A stretch of 64,000 bases of DNA from Pempheris klunzingeri (GCF_042242105.1 NC_092013.1:1704001-1768000); one strand, 5' to 3'; counted from the first letter of the stretch, positions 14,055 to 26,014 are shown. The notes: generated from the letters alone by a model not told the origin. Program-made: numbers and translations.

Positions 14055-16246
14055 CTACAGGTTCACTTTCAGTAACACTGGTCTGACCCTGGTCCCGGTG
14101 TGGCTCCCGCAGGCCAGGTACCGGGTCCAGTACTTCCTGAACAGCTCGTCCCGGAAACCGTAGATCACGGGGCTCAGAAAACGGGGGATGATGTAGACGA
14201 CGAGGAAGAAGATGTAACGAATCTCCAGACTGAAGCGGGGGAAGAGGGAGATGAGAGCAGCCTGAAGGGAGGGAACCACGAAGGCGAGCATGCACAGCAG
14301 CAGCTGAAAGAGAAACATCCTCACAATGATGAGATCCAACATTCACAACAAGCAGGAAACAGATGATTCTCAGGTCCTTCAATGTGTACGAATGTGATGC
14401 TTATAGGAGAATTTCAGTATCTTCAAACTAGGGAACTGGTCCAGTAGATCACCTCAGCCAGCAGCCACCAAACGGGCTGCAGCGTGGAGAAGGAGAGAGC
14501 TGTGCAGTGAAGCTGCTGCTGAACACCCACCTGCACCATGAAGCTGCTGCTGAACACCCACCTGCACCATGAAGCTGCTGCTGAACACCCACCTGCACCA
14601 TGAAGCTGCTGCTGAACACCCACCTGCACCATGAAGCTGCTGCTGAACACCCACCTGCACCCAGTGAAGCTGCTGCTGAACACCCACCTGCACCATGAAG
14701 CTGCTGCTGAACACCCACCTGCACCATGAAGCTGCTGCTGAACACCCACCTGCACCCCGTGAAGCAGCACGGTGTTCCTCGCTCTCTTCACCGAGGCCAG
14801 GCCGGTGGAGGCGGCCCGCGCCGTCAGCATGATGTTACAGTAGGTGTAGAGCAGCGTCAGGGCCACGAAGGACAGGTAGACCCCGTCGAACACACAGTTC
14901 TTGTAGTAGATGGACCGGTGGCGAAACAGAAGCGGGTGGTCGCAAAAAATGTTGGTGTGGAAGAAAGCTGGGGGCTCGTTGACGACGGTGATGAGGAGGT
15001 CGGTGATGGGCGGCGTGGCGGTGAGGATGAGGATGACACAGATGAGGAGGAGGGTGCGAGGGACCGTGCACATCTGGCTGTAGTGCAGCGGGAAGCAGAT
15101 GGAGATGTAGCGCTCCACCGCCATGCCGGCCAGGATGAGGGGGGTGGAGCGGGTGGTGAGGACCGCCGTCATGATCTGATGACATGAAATATATTGCAGA
15201 TGAGGAAATAAGACTCATGTTCTTGTGCCCTTATAAAAGGCATCAACGCAGTGGTTATTCATCGGACTGAACCTGTCAGAGTGCAGCAGCACTAGATGCT
15301 CTGTTAGGAGATTCACACGTGGAGGAGCAGTCGGATGTTGTGCAGAAGATACATGACATTTTAGGAAGATCACATTTTTCTCCTCCCAGTTCCCTGAAAT
15401 GTGGCTCCGAGTCGAGATGGTGATCAGAGATTAAGCTTCTCCGACCTGACCTGACCTGACCTGACCTGACCTGACCTGACCTGACCTGACCTGACCTGAT
15501 GATGTCAGAGGCTGAACAGGGCCCAGTGGGTGTGAGGGTGATGCGGTGGTGAGTTACCAGGAAGCAGCAGACCGACACGTGGATCTTCCTGAAGATGTAG
15601 CTGACCACGTAGAGCGCCGTGACGAGGCTGAGCTGCAGGGCGTCGTTGATCACCATGCAGATGAACATGATGTACCGAGGGTTCTCGTAGAAGAGACTAG
15701 GATCAGAGAGACGACAGCTGAGTGTGTGTGTGTGTGTGTGTGTGATTAAAGTAGGACTGCTGAGTCAGTTCATTGTTTGGTGTCACAGTGAAACATCATC
15801 AGATGTCTTGTTGTCTCTCTGAAGAAGGTGGACCTGGGGGATCTTTGATATCTCTGCTTGAAACTTTACTGCAAAAAAAAATCTGCACACATTGATCAAT
15901 CTAATTACACCAATTAAAGGAATTGTTTCAGCCCCCCATGACAGACAGTGACCCTGAACAAAGCGGACTGAAGTTCTGTGTGTGAATGAAGTGTCATTTA
16001 TTCCATCGTGTGAAACCTCCCGTGCCTGAACGTGCTCGTGTACCTGTGCCGGAGGAAGGTGTGCACCATGCTGCCGTTGATGACGCTGAGGGCCAGCCAC
16101 ACCAGCATGGCCACGATGTTCTTGGTGAGGGCGTTGGAGAAGCTGTCTTTAGGCGCCGCCGCAGCGCCCCCCGTCAGCGTGCAGCTGGTGTTACACTGCA
16201 GCAGGTCCAGAGGGCCTGAGGAGGTGGAGTTGAGCATCGCCAACAT
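14055..16246 (-). CDS. Odorant receptor 131-2-like, OR-A (4 coding exons)
   Basis: Coding exons on the minus strand: 16246-16044, 15696-15558, 15175-14750, 14303-14055. All junctions are GT-AG and the frame is open, giving 338 aa. Exon 1 holds an N-tail with glycosylation sites (MLNSTSS, CNTSC) and TM1 (NIVAMLVWLALSVINGSMVH). Exon 2 holds TM2 to early TM3 (LFYENPRYIMF, VCCFL), exon 3 TM3-TM5 (MAVERYISICFPL, then RARNTVLLHGVQ) and exon 4 TM6-TM7 (LLLCMLAFVV; PRFLSPVIYGFRDELFRKY). This is a seven-TM chemoreceptor expected in olfactory neurons. Odd points: the family's single intron is here phase 2, two extra phase-0 introns cut TM3 and TM6, and the exon 3 donor has been amplified into a minisatellite (14,508-14,757). 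The start could also be the ATG at 16,237. Confidence 0.82.
14427..14475. repeat. Short copy of a dispersed repeat in OR-A intron 3
   Basis: The core ggtccagtagatcacctcag followed by ccagcagccaccaaac recurs at 63,780-63,820 and, more diverged, at 55,065-55,090. Confidence 0.65.
14508..14757. repeat. 31-33-bp minisatellite made from the OR-A exon 3/intron 3 junction
   Basis: Eight units of period 31 (one of 33) run through the splice-donor region. On the gene strand each unit reads ttcatggtgcag then gtgggtgttcag, so each carries a candidate donor CAG|GTGGGT. Donor-containing motifs (cacccacctgcac on the + strand) start at 14524, 14555, 14586, 14617, 14648, 14681, 14712 and 14743. The last of these is the authentic end of exon 3. 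Confidence 0.92.
15443..15499. repeat. (ACCTG)n pentanucleotide array, ~11 copies
   Basis: Perfect tandem gacct-phase repeats lie in OR-A intron 2, about 60 bases beyond the exon 2 donor in transcript order. Confidence 0.95.
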
Positions 16247-16937
16247 CTCCTCCTCACAATCTGAAGGAGCACAGAAAGGATGATGATGATGCTTCACTGG
16301 GCGTTAGATACCAAACAACAGTGGGGTGCACCACGAGGAGCATACTGTGAAACGAAGTGGCACAAACACACGCAGCATAAGGAGCACAGATATGACTGAC
16401 ACTGACTTTATTAGTTCTGCATGATCGAGCTACACTGACATGTTTTAGTAAAAATACAGACACCAGCACCCACAGAACCGAAGCCTCACAGACGAACTAA
16501 ACACAGAAAGTCTGGACGCTACTTTTCCACACTTTGACAACTTATCAAAGTGGTTTGTTGCTATTAGACGCACCAGCACTTCATACATTTGATACTTTCA
16601 CACTTACTTCATTCAGCAGCTCATACGCCCACTCTGTCGTCTGTAATAAGGATGAGAAACACAAACCACCACCATTAAAACAACGGTCCAGTTTCACCGT
16701 TTAGCCGCCCAGATTCACATATTCTGCACTTCAGCATCCAGAATATCAGTACAGTCAGAAAGTGCACGACAGAGAAACCCTTTAATGGTAACACCGACAT
16801 CAGCTGTGGGCCGAAGCTTTGAAACACATCCAGATATCACAGATCATAAAGTGACAGAAGCTTCTCACCTGCTGAGTCACTGACAGTGTCAGTCAGTGAC
16901 CTCCTGCAGCTGCCCCTCCACTCATATAAATGGTGTC

Positions 16938-16969
<32 letters not shown>

Positions 16970-17726
16970 GATCAGGTTGCCATAGAGATGAGGTAAAGGT
17001 CATGATGTCACAGGTTATGTTATGGATCCCTGTAATGAGCGTTTGGAGACTTTCAGGGTCTCAAAGGTCATGGGATCTCTGGGAAGTCCTGAAATGATGA
17101 GAAGTCTTTTCCAGAGAGAGAAATGAGGGGAAACTCTTCTTCTTCTTCTTCTTCTTTTAAGAAATGTTTCTGTTTTATTCCCCACACCAGTATTTCTGGT
17201 AACATTAGTCATTTTCAGATCTGAGTTGGGTTTAAAATGATTCTTTGTGCATGTGAGGTTACATCTGTAAGTCATGGAGAGTCATGGTTAATTAACATTA
17301 ATGTTAATTAACAGTAACATTGGTCAGATTTTGAATTTCTTTATGACTTTATGACTCGTTCTGTTTTGAACGTGTTGAGTTGAGTTGAATTTCCATCATA
17401 AAAGAAACTTTTGACGTCTGTAGTGTTCAGTGTTAAACTCCATCCAGGGAGGCAGACTGGTAAACACAACTCAAGTTCAAACAGGACAGTTTTACACCAT
17501 TTTGTCTTTTATTTATCTTCTGTAGGTGAGAGCACGCTTCCTTGTGCTTTCTGCACTTGTAAATGACATAACCAGGGGTATTAATTATCAATTGATAATT
17601 GATTCATTTGCATTTTATTCGCAATTTTAATTAATCTATAGACCAGAGGTGAACCTTCAGTGAAACATATGTTGTTTAATTGTTAAAAAATGGTTTGTGG
17701 CACTGGGTGGTGTCTGTCTGAGGTGG

Positions 17727-17773
<47 letters not shown>

Positions 17774-17992
17774 CTGCTCCACCCTCCTCTCCTGCCACTG
17801 GACTGGCATTTCTTATTGTACAGCAAAGTGTCACCAGCTGAACATCAAGTCTGATGAGTATCAATAAGTAAGTGAAGAAGCAGTAAAATACATTCAGACA
17901 CACCTTTCATCACGACTCTATGAATTAAATCATCATCATTTCTTCACAATAACCTTCAATAACAATACAAATCACAACGTTTGGCTCATCTG
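16247..17992. promoter_or_regulatory. Spacer between OR-B and OR-A: OR-A 5' flank with two palindromes
   Basis: OR-A is on the minus strand, so this is its upstream region and also OR-B's 3' flank. It holds a perfect 26-bp palindrome at 17,287-17,312 (core taacattaatgtta between gttaat/attaac arms) and a perfect 18-bp palindrome at 17,583-17,600 (aattatcaattgataatt). There are (GT)n tracts at 16,939-16,968 and 17,730-17,771 and (TTC)n near 17,140. The TAAT-rich palindromes resemble homeodomain/HNF1-type sites, but any regulatory role is inferred. A 5'-UTR exon of OR-A may lie here: an acceptor (ccttcag) precedes the start codon by about 11 bases. Confidence 0.4.
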
Positions 17993-19915
17993 CTACATGG
18001 CATGTTTGTCCAGGGGGTGCACTGTCTTTAACTTGACCTTGCACCTGCAGCTCAGAAGGTGCATCTTGAGGTACTTCCTGAACTGTTTGTCTCTGACGCC
18101 GTAGATTATCGGGCTGAGGAAGCGAGGCAGGATGTACACGATCAGGTAGTTTGCGAATCTGATTTCTAGGATTCGTCCGGGGAAGATTAGACGCAGAACA
18201 ACCTCCACACTGGGGGAGATGTAGGAGAGCATGCACATGGCCAGCTGGGCCCCGTGCAGCAGGATGGTGTTCCTGGCTCTCTGTGCTGAGATCTTCTCTG
18301 TGGACAGAGCCCTGGCTGCAAACAGGATCCTCAGGTAGGTGAAGATCAGAGTGAGAAACACGCAGGAGAAGTAGATGATATCAAAGACTTGTCTTTTGTA
18401 CGCCAGAATCGGGTCTTTGAACACATTCTGCCGCAAGCAGAACACGGACTCGTGAAAGAAGCTCAGCGACTCAGTTGCGAGGGTCACAAACAGATCTGTG
18501 ATGTCTGGAGCCACACTTATAAACCAAATCAGCCCGATGACGATGTGCGTCCTTCTCACTGTGCAGATCTGGGGGTGGCGTAAAGGCTCGCAAATGGCAA
18601 TATAGCGCTCTATGGCCATGCTAGCTAAGCTGACCGGGGTGTTTCTGGTGGTGAAGACCGCCACCAGGATGAAGAAGCAGCAGAAGGAGATGTTGATCTT
18701 GTAGACGACGTAGCTGAGGACAAAAAGTGTGACTGTGACGGTGAGCTGGATGGCATCATTGATCACCATGTGGATGAAGAGGATGTAACGAGGGTCTTCA
18801 TAAAAGGTCTGGAGGAAGACAAAGCGGTGAAACAGTCAGTCAGAGGACACAACAAGAGAGAGGAGAGACTCCTCAGACTCAGATTTACTAACAGCATCAT
18901 TTTCTGTCCTGATGAACGGGTTTGTCGTTTGGTCCATGACATTTTAGGAAATAGGAAAAAAATTCACATCTCATCTGAGAGGCCTCTTTGCCTCATCTGC
19001 AGCACAATCTAACTGACCTTCCTTCTTACTGAAAGCACCAGAGGACCTTATTCAGTGTGTGTTGGTATTATTCAGGGATTAATGCCTCCATGAAGCAGTA
19101 AACATTATTTTACAATATTCCATATTTGAGGCCATAAATCTAAAACTATCCAAGTGCTTATGGATAACTTTGGTATTATTAAACCTGGGCGCCATTTTTT
19201 TTTACATATTTTAGGTTTGAAAATGTGTTTGTTGTGTGCTGCACAAATACTGTGTTGGCTCTAAACAAACACAATAGCACAAACAAAGTGACTGACAAGC
19301 AGCTCTTATATTCTGCAAGGTACAACGGATGTTTTTCTCAATGGAGTTTCTGGTTAAACCATAAAGATTTAAGTTGCCCAGTAGGACGTCATAGCTTGTT
19401 AGGCTGAAGCAATCTGCGGGGCCAAGTCATAGAATTTTGGTCATTTTGACCATTTTAACCTGCAGTGTATCACCTGTGCCACCTGGCTGCAACTAATCTA
19501 ATCTAAGTGTTGGTTCGTTTGTGATTAACAGATTTACTCTGTAAAGTGTCTGTAAAATAGAGCTCAGCGACAGGTTCACACTGCAGTCCAAGGATAAATG
19601 AACTGAAGAGATATTAAACAGAGTAAAACAACAAATATTTATATTTGAGAAGAATTGTTCGTTAGTCTGCTGATTCATTAGTTGATTTAAAGTTTTCAGC
19701 ACAGTGGTGAAACATGACTCTGTGTGTGTGTGTGTGTGTACCTGGTGTCTAAAAAAGGTGGCAATCAAGGTGCCATTGATGTAACTGAGGATGAGCCACA
19801 CCAGCGCCACGATCAGGTTCTTCACCAGTGCTGCGGTGAAGGTGTCTCTGACCAGCACCAACTGGTCCGCCAGCAGAGGGAGCCAAACAGAAAGAAATAG
19901 AAATGACTTTGACAT
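17993..19915 (-). CDS. Odorant receptor 131-2-like, OR-B (2 coding exons)
   Basis: Exons 19915-19742 and 18808-17993 (minus), joined in phase 0 (RHQ|TFYEDPRYILF), give 329 aa. Exon 1 encodes MSKSFLFLSVWLPLLADQ, which may act as a cleavable signal peptide, then TM1 (LIVALVWLILSYINGTL). Exon 2 encodes TM2-TM7 with CCFFILVAVFTTRNTP, MAIERYIAICEPLRH, RARNTILLHGAQ and PRFLSPIIYGVRDKQFRKY, and a basic tail. With OR-A it retains the arginine of the DRY-like motif (ERY), unlike OR-C to OR-G (ECY), so A and B form a separate subgroup. A (GT)n tract starts right after the exon 1 donor (cag|gtacacac). Signalling should be through an olfactory G protein; the ligand is unknown. The frame is intact. Confidence 0.85.
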
Positions 19916-20518
19916 GGCTGTGTGTCTGTCAGCTGACCGTGCTTGACATTTACACCTGAAAAGGTAGCACACATGCATCAGGTGTGACGTCTGGCATGTG
20001 TTTTATCCGTTAACATTCACGTAAAAAGCATTCGCCAAATGTTGATGAGAGTCTGCCTCTTCAGTTCCTGCAGTCAGGGGTGATGTGTTAGTGATAGAAG
20101 ATACACATGGCTGTAATCTGGAGCAGGAGGCTCAGCACTCAGAGCTGACAGCTGACATCTGCTGACTGCAAAGATTGGAATTAAAATAATGACATAGAAA
20201 CTTCCTTTACAACAGCACAAGCACAGTTACTCCACCAAACCTGATAAGTAGACGTCATGTTGCCTCCAGGACCCACTGATGAGCTCATCCTGCACTAAAC
20301 CCTGGGAGAGAGAGAGAATACTTATATTTACATCATCATGCATGTATTTCATCTAATAATCTCATTTATCTTCTTCTCTTCTTGCATTTTCACACACTTG
20401 TAGATCCGTTTCTCAGTATGTGGTATGATGCACACAGTTTTCATTGTTCTCAGACTTTTATTTTTATATTTGGTCTGTTTTCTACATGGATTGTAGTTAG
20501 TTGTAGTAGATTGTAGAT
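19916..20518. other. OR-B 5' flank
   Basis: No coding region is seen. It ends where a 5'-truncated Tc1 copy begins. Confidence 0.4.
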
Positions 20519-21025
20519 CCCAAACACACCGCCCGGGCAACGAAGGAGTGGCTTCGTAATAAGCATCTCCAGAAGGCCACTCCAGAAGATCTGGAGTGGC
20601 CTAGCCAGTCTCCAGATCTCAACCCCATAGAAAATCTTTGGAGGGAGTTGAAAGTCCGTGTTGCCCAGCGACAGCCCCAAAGCATCACTGCTCTAGAGGA
20701 GATCTGCATGGAGGAATGGGCCAAAATACCAGCAACAGTGTGTGAAAACCTTGTAAAGACTTACAGAAAACATTTGACCTCTGTCATTGCCAACAAAGGG
20801 TATATAACAAAGTATTGAGATTAACTTTTGTTATTGACCAAATACTTATTTTCCACCATAATTTGCAAATAAATTCTTTAAAAATCAGACAATGTGATTT
20901 TCTGGATTCTTTCCCCCCATTCTGTCTCTCATAGTTGAAGTGTACCTATGATGAAAATCACAGGCCTCTCTCATCTTTTTAAGTGGGAGAACTGGTGGCT
21001 GACTAAATACTTTTTTGCCCCACTG
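20519..21025 (+). mobile_element. 5'-truncated Tc1-like DNA transposon
   Basis: An open stretch from 20519 to TGA 20816-20818 encodes the last 99 residues of a Tc1 transposase: [40 protein letters not shown] and ending [10 protein letters not shown]. The E of NPIEN is the third acidic residue of the DD34E catalytic triad. The right terminal repeat follows (ctgactaaatacttttttgc), ending ccccactg at 21025, before the TA target dinucleotide at 21026-21027. The left end and most of the transposase are missing, so the copy is inactive. The intact reading frame suggests it is young. Confidence 0.9.
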
Positions 21026-21596
21026 TATATATTGTTGTTATACATCATGGCCACATTTCTACATTGTACGTTCCATCATTATACTTGTTATACCATTACT
21101 GTCGTCATTTGTTATATATTTTAGTGTAATATATTTACATACATTCCATTTTCTTTTTTCTGTTTTCCCATAATGCTTCTGTGCTTACACATGAGCAGCA
21201 TAACAAGACCCAGTGTCCCTCACTTTGACCAAGAAAAGCACTTCTGATTCAGATAGACGGTACAGAAATACTGACAAAATGTAGAATATATCAATTTGAT
21301 AAAACAATCTAAGTGCAAACAACCAGTTTTTTTAATTGATCTATTTTCTAATACATTAAATCACATACTAACATGTTTCCCTGAAATGCTGTGGGAAACT
21401 GCAGTGGAATAGCATGAGAGCAATCTGCCCACACATAATGTTAAAACACATACTAGTGTTCATTATTTCATTTATATCAACAAAGGCTGGAGCAGCAGTG
21501 CGATTCGATTTGTACTTAATAGCATTAATCATTATAGAACAGTTGAACGTGGCATTGCAGTACCAGGCAAAATATGACATGACGTGTGTGTGTGTG

Positions 21597-21643
<47 letters not shown>

Positions 21644-21900
21644 GAGCATCAACTACTACAAAATGTTACTATATTCAAATGATCTGATTACATTTAAACC
21701 ATTTCAATCTAAATTTAAAGATGAAATAACTGCCAACATGCAGAGAGTTAAGTCTTAAAGACTCCAGTCACCTCAGCACCATCTCCGTCCTCTACACCTA
21801 CCTGAGTCCAGGTCAGACACCGAAGGCTCACAGCTTCACCGACGAGCCTTTATAAAGGCTTTGGAACAGCACTCAGATGAGTTTGTTGCCATCTAGATGA

Positions 21901-21931
<31 letters not shown>

Positions 21932-22935
21932 AGTTAACAACAGTCATGTGGATGTGGAAAGGTCGAAGCAGAGTTTTTCATCCTGTGATGTGAATTTCCT
22001 TTCACTCTCTCTCTCTCACACCACTGATCTGAATTGATGTGTTGCCACATTAAGTTTTGCTTCCACTAGCTCAGTTTCCTATAAAAGTTTATTAGTGGTT
22101 TTATTTATTCATGCATTTTCTTAATTTCAACAGTTTGATCTAGTTAGATGACAAACAGGCATCGCAGTTTGATTTGAGTTAAAAATCAGTGTAAAGGTCA
22201 TGTGACCTGACCGTTGTGGAGTTAGACCCTTACCGTCATTTTCACCACTTTTGTGTTCAGGATTTTTTGGACAGGTCTGAAATTGTGGCGTAATGATGCA
22301 CCGCAGCCTCCTTTGCATGACTCCCGCCCCAGAACTACATGAGAGAGACGACTTCTTACCTCATTTATTAACTCGGCAAACATTTTCCTAAAGAGTTTAT
22401 GGTCTCAGTCACTAGTTTCAACACAGCGTGATGTTCATTTCGTAAATTAAGTTCCCATTTAGAGGAAAATAGACCAGGAAGCAGGAAGCAGGAAGCAGGG
22501 GAGGCGTTACAGCGGGACGAACCATTTGACTAAACAATCAGAGGCTTGTGTAAACTGCTATACTGCTGCAGACTTCTAGAAAGACGTGTCCGTGACTTAG
22601 AGCAGCTTCTCTCTGTTAGCACCACATTAGATATCATGGGCAACCCAGGAAGTTTGGCCCCAGGCTTGTTGCCAAAGATATGTAATCGAGTACTAACAGT
22701 GTTTTCACTGTAAACAGACAATGTCCTAATTATCAGCTCAGACCCAATAACATTAAGATTAATAACAGTTTAGAATTGATTAGCTTTTATAACATACAAA
22801 ATATTTCATACAAAATGTATCTGAGATTTAAAAACTTGTTTATTTTACTAATATTATATATATTCCCTTAGAATTTCAGCTCCCATATTTGTTGGAATTA
22901 ATTTTGTAAGACTCCGTTTATAAACTGAGGAACTC
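21026..22935. other. Intergenic between OR-B and OR-C
   Basis: It contains a (TG)n/(TA)n microsatellite at about 21,586-21,643, a short (ATG)n tract near 21,910, and at about 22,340-22,560 a dispersed repeat (tttagaggaaaatagaccag) that also occurs at 55,320-55,510. No gene is visible. Confidence 0.5.
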
Positions 22936-24903
22936 TCACAGCGATTTCATAGTGGGCCTTCTGTTCGACATGGTCACAGTCTCTTTGTGGATGCTTATGT
23001 TCACCGTACAGAGCAGGTAACTTCTCACATATTTCCTGAAGGTCCGGTCTCGTAGTCCGTAGACGATGGGGCTCACAAACCGTGGCAGGATCTGGACAAT
23101 GATATATGTGGCAAAGCGTATGGCCAGGTACTGTTTGGGCAACAAGTAGAGCAGACTTTGTTCAAACATGGGTCTCACATATGTAAGCATACATAACAGC
23201 AACTGAAAACCATGAAGGAGAATAGTGTTTCTGGCCTTTTTGTTGTCTGCAGCCACTTCCTTGGTAGCAATAAGAATCCTGAAGTAGGTGTAGAAGAGTG
23301 TGAGCCACACCAGGGCCAGAAAAACAATGTGTGAAGCATCCCTCTTCTTCAGGCTGTAAGCGCTCCTGAACACATAATCTCTGGCACAAAACAAATTAGA
23401 GTGAAAAAACTGCAGCGGCTCAGTGGCCAGGAGGACGAAGACGTCCGGTAGGATAGACAGTGAACTCACTGCCCAGATCAAACCAATCAGGATGTAGGTT
23501 TTCCTGACCGTACAGATCTGGACGTGACGGAGGGGGATGCAGATGGAGATGTAGCACTCGACCGCCATGCTGGCCAGATTCAGCGGAGTGTTGAGGGTGG
23601 TGAGGACGGTGATGATCAACAGGATGAGGCAGAGGGAGACGTTGATGGTGTAAAGGGCGTAGCTGATGATGTGGAGAAGAGTCGACAGAGCCAGCTGCAT
23701 TATGTCATTTATCACCAGGTGGATGAACAGAATGTAACGAGGGTTTGAAGTGAAGATCTGGAGGACAGAATTAGTGTTGATGGAGTGTCAGCATTGAAGA
23801 TCATTTCAATAATCACAAATTAGTCATGTGTTGCCTTCTCAAGCTCATATTTTTCAAGCTGGTGCTTTTGTTTCTAAAAAGGAAATAGAAAAGACATCCA
23901 GAGCCCCCAGAACAGGTCCAGGGTTTACAATGGAAATAAATGAATTTTACCATTTCATAAAAAACTTCTAAACTGGTTTTATTAAGTGAACTGAAGCCAG
24001 ATACTATTTGCATTTTCTTTTTTTTTTTTCGAAAGAATTTTGCTCAAATATTAAACAATTACTGTCACATGTCTGTAAAAAAAACAAGTGAACAAGTGAT
24101 TTGCAGTAAAATACTCCTTTTTCCCAACTAAACACTAAATCATGGATTCTATATTACTGCCTTTTAGTAAGTAGTAGTAGAGCGCTAATAATTAGGGCAA
24201 ATTTAATAAAAAATATAAGACAAAATAAAAGATCAATAGTTCAGAGATCAGAGGTTTTCTGTAAATAACAGCACATGTGCCATCTAGTAATGTCGAGCCC
24301 ACAGTATAGAATAAGAAGGAAAAGCACAGATTTAAAGGCACGTTTTCTCTGAATAGAACCGAATGATGCTTAACAACAGATCAGATTAATATATGATGAT
24401 GTCGCTGCAAGCAGTTTTGCCTTGGAGTAACATTTTTACTTTACTTTACTTTTTCAATGCCAGTGCTTTGCTTCAGGCTGATAATCTCCAGCGAAACAAC
24501 CTGGATATTTACATTGCACACTCCTGACTAGCTTATCTCGTTTCTTTTCTCTGAAAACAATAGAATAGAATAGACATAGACAACAGACATTGTAATATGA
24601 ATGTCACACCCCCTGTTTGCCTACAGCTGAGTGGGACAGAGGAGGATTTGAAGAGAAAGGCAGAGAGATGTAGTGCGTGTGAAATCCACTCTCCTGCTGA
24701 CTCCTACTTGTACATATTTAGTGTGAAAACAATGGCACATGTCAGACCTGGTGCTTTCTGAAGGTGTGGACCAGAGTCCCATTGATGTAGTTGATGAAGA
24801 TGCAGAGGGCTGTGACGATCACATTCTTGATCACAGCAGTGGTGAAGGTGTCCCGCTGGTTCCCAGCTACAGCTGAGGTGCCATTGATGGATGAAGAATT
24901 CAT
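22936..24903 (-). CDS. Odorant receptor 131-2-like, OR-C (2 coding exons)
   Basis: Exons 24903-24748 and 23757-22936 (minus), phase-0 junction KHQ|IFTSNPRYILF, give 325 aa. I chose ATG 24903 (MNSSSINGTS, with N-glycosylation sites) rather than the in-frame ATG 24942, because a possible acceptor (attatttcag) lies between them and the other paralogues start at MN-S/T. Exon 1 carries TM1 (VIVTALCIFINYINGTLVHT). Exon 2 carries TM2-TM7: LLIITVLTTLNTPLNLASMA, MAVECYISICIPLRH, LLATEPLQFFHSNLF, KKARNTILLHGFQ and PRFVSPIVYGLRDRTFRKY. The DRY arginine is replaced by cysteine. The frame is intact. The exon 1 donor is weak (cag|gtctga) but is shared with OR-F. Confidence 0.86.
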
Positions 24904-26014
24904 GTTGTGGAAGGCAAAATCCTTCCTGTCTGAAATAATCATTTTATAGATTGTCTGGAAATGAACCTGTAATTATAAGATATTCAGAAATAATTCAGTG
25001 TTCTGAGGATCTGACGATAACAAAGATACCATGAGACACACTGAATCAATAGATTAAACTGTTCTCTGCTTGATCTAATTCCTTTCAAATGTTCCTTTAA
25101 AACACAGTTTGACATTTCCTGCCCCTTTGTGGAGTGTGTTCTTGCTACGCTCTAAACTGTTGAAGTTATTGTTAAACCTAACTATCTATTTCAGAGCAGA
25201 TGGTAGAGCTCGGCTGCTTGGCTGCAAATCCCCTTAGATCAAATGCTACCACTGTAAAAAACTGTTTCCTATATTACTGAATATTCAGAACATAACCTTC
25301 ATTAAACTCGCTTCACTTGTACGCAGAGTGACAGAAGCAGCAATTCAGCAAAACACAATGATTTAGACGATAATACAGTTTTTTCATTTTCAGTCCAAAC
25401 AGTGTCAATATAAAAGCAGTGAACCTACCTCACATAACACCCACCTGCTGAATGTCAGTGCAAGGAGTTTATATACGTTGAGCCCATACTGTGTGTGTGT
25501 GTGTGTGTGTGTGTTCATATCAGGATTCCGTTGTGCTTTTACATATGAGCTATGCTTGTTGATTCCATAATTGCAATGATGCAACCTCTGTTTAAGATAG
25601 TTTAAGACGGTTAAACAGAACAAAACACGTTTTTAAAATTGTCATCGCTACTGCAACATAAACAAAAAGTGAACAAAACCACAATCATTTCAAAGACAAA
25701 TGATCTTTTTACATGCTGCTGTAACTGTGCTACACTTGAAACTGAGAAACTCTCATTGTAGTTTCATAGTAAGGCTGAACAATATGCATAATAAACACAG
25801 GTAATAATAATCTTAAAGTGTAACCAACAGAACACACAACCTGCTGGCAAAGCAGTTACTAATATATAATTATAGAGCTGATCTGAATGCTTCAAAACTT
25901 TTACCTTAGCCATGCTAACTGACGTCCAAGTCAGCCTTTCAACATATTGTTCAGCATTTCTTTCTATTTAATTGCTGTGCACATTGATACTGGTTAACGT
26001 GTTCACCCAGGCCT
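24904..26014. other. OR-C 5' flank
   Basis: AT-rich, with a (GT)n tract at 25,493-25,514. No gene is recognised; the BEL/Pao-like fossil begins on its right. Confidence 0.4.

Noticed and set aside
14508-14757. Regularly spaced repeats resembling a CRISPR array
   Set aside because: The units are contiguous 31-33-bp tandem repeats without unique spacers, and they derive from an OR exon/intron junction in a fish genome.
14726-15187. Long open frame on the + strand across OR-A exon 3
   Set aside because: It is the antisense shadow of the receptor exon, with charged low-complexity translation and no family resemblance.
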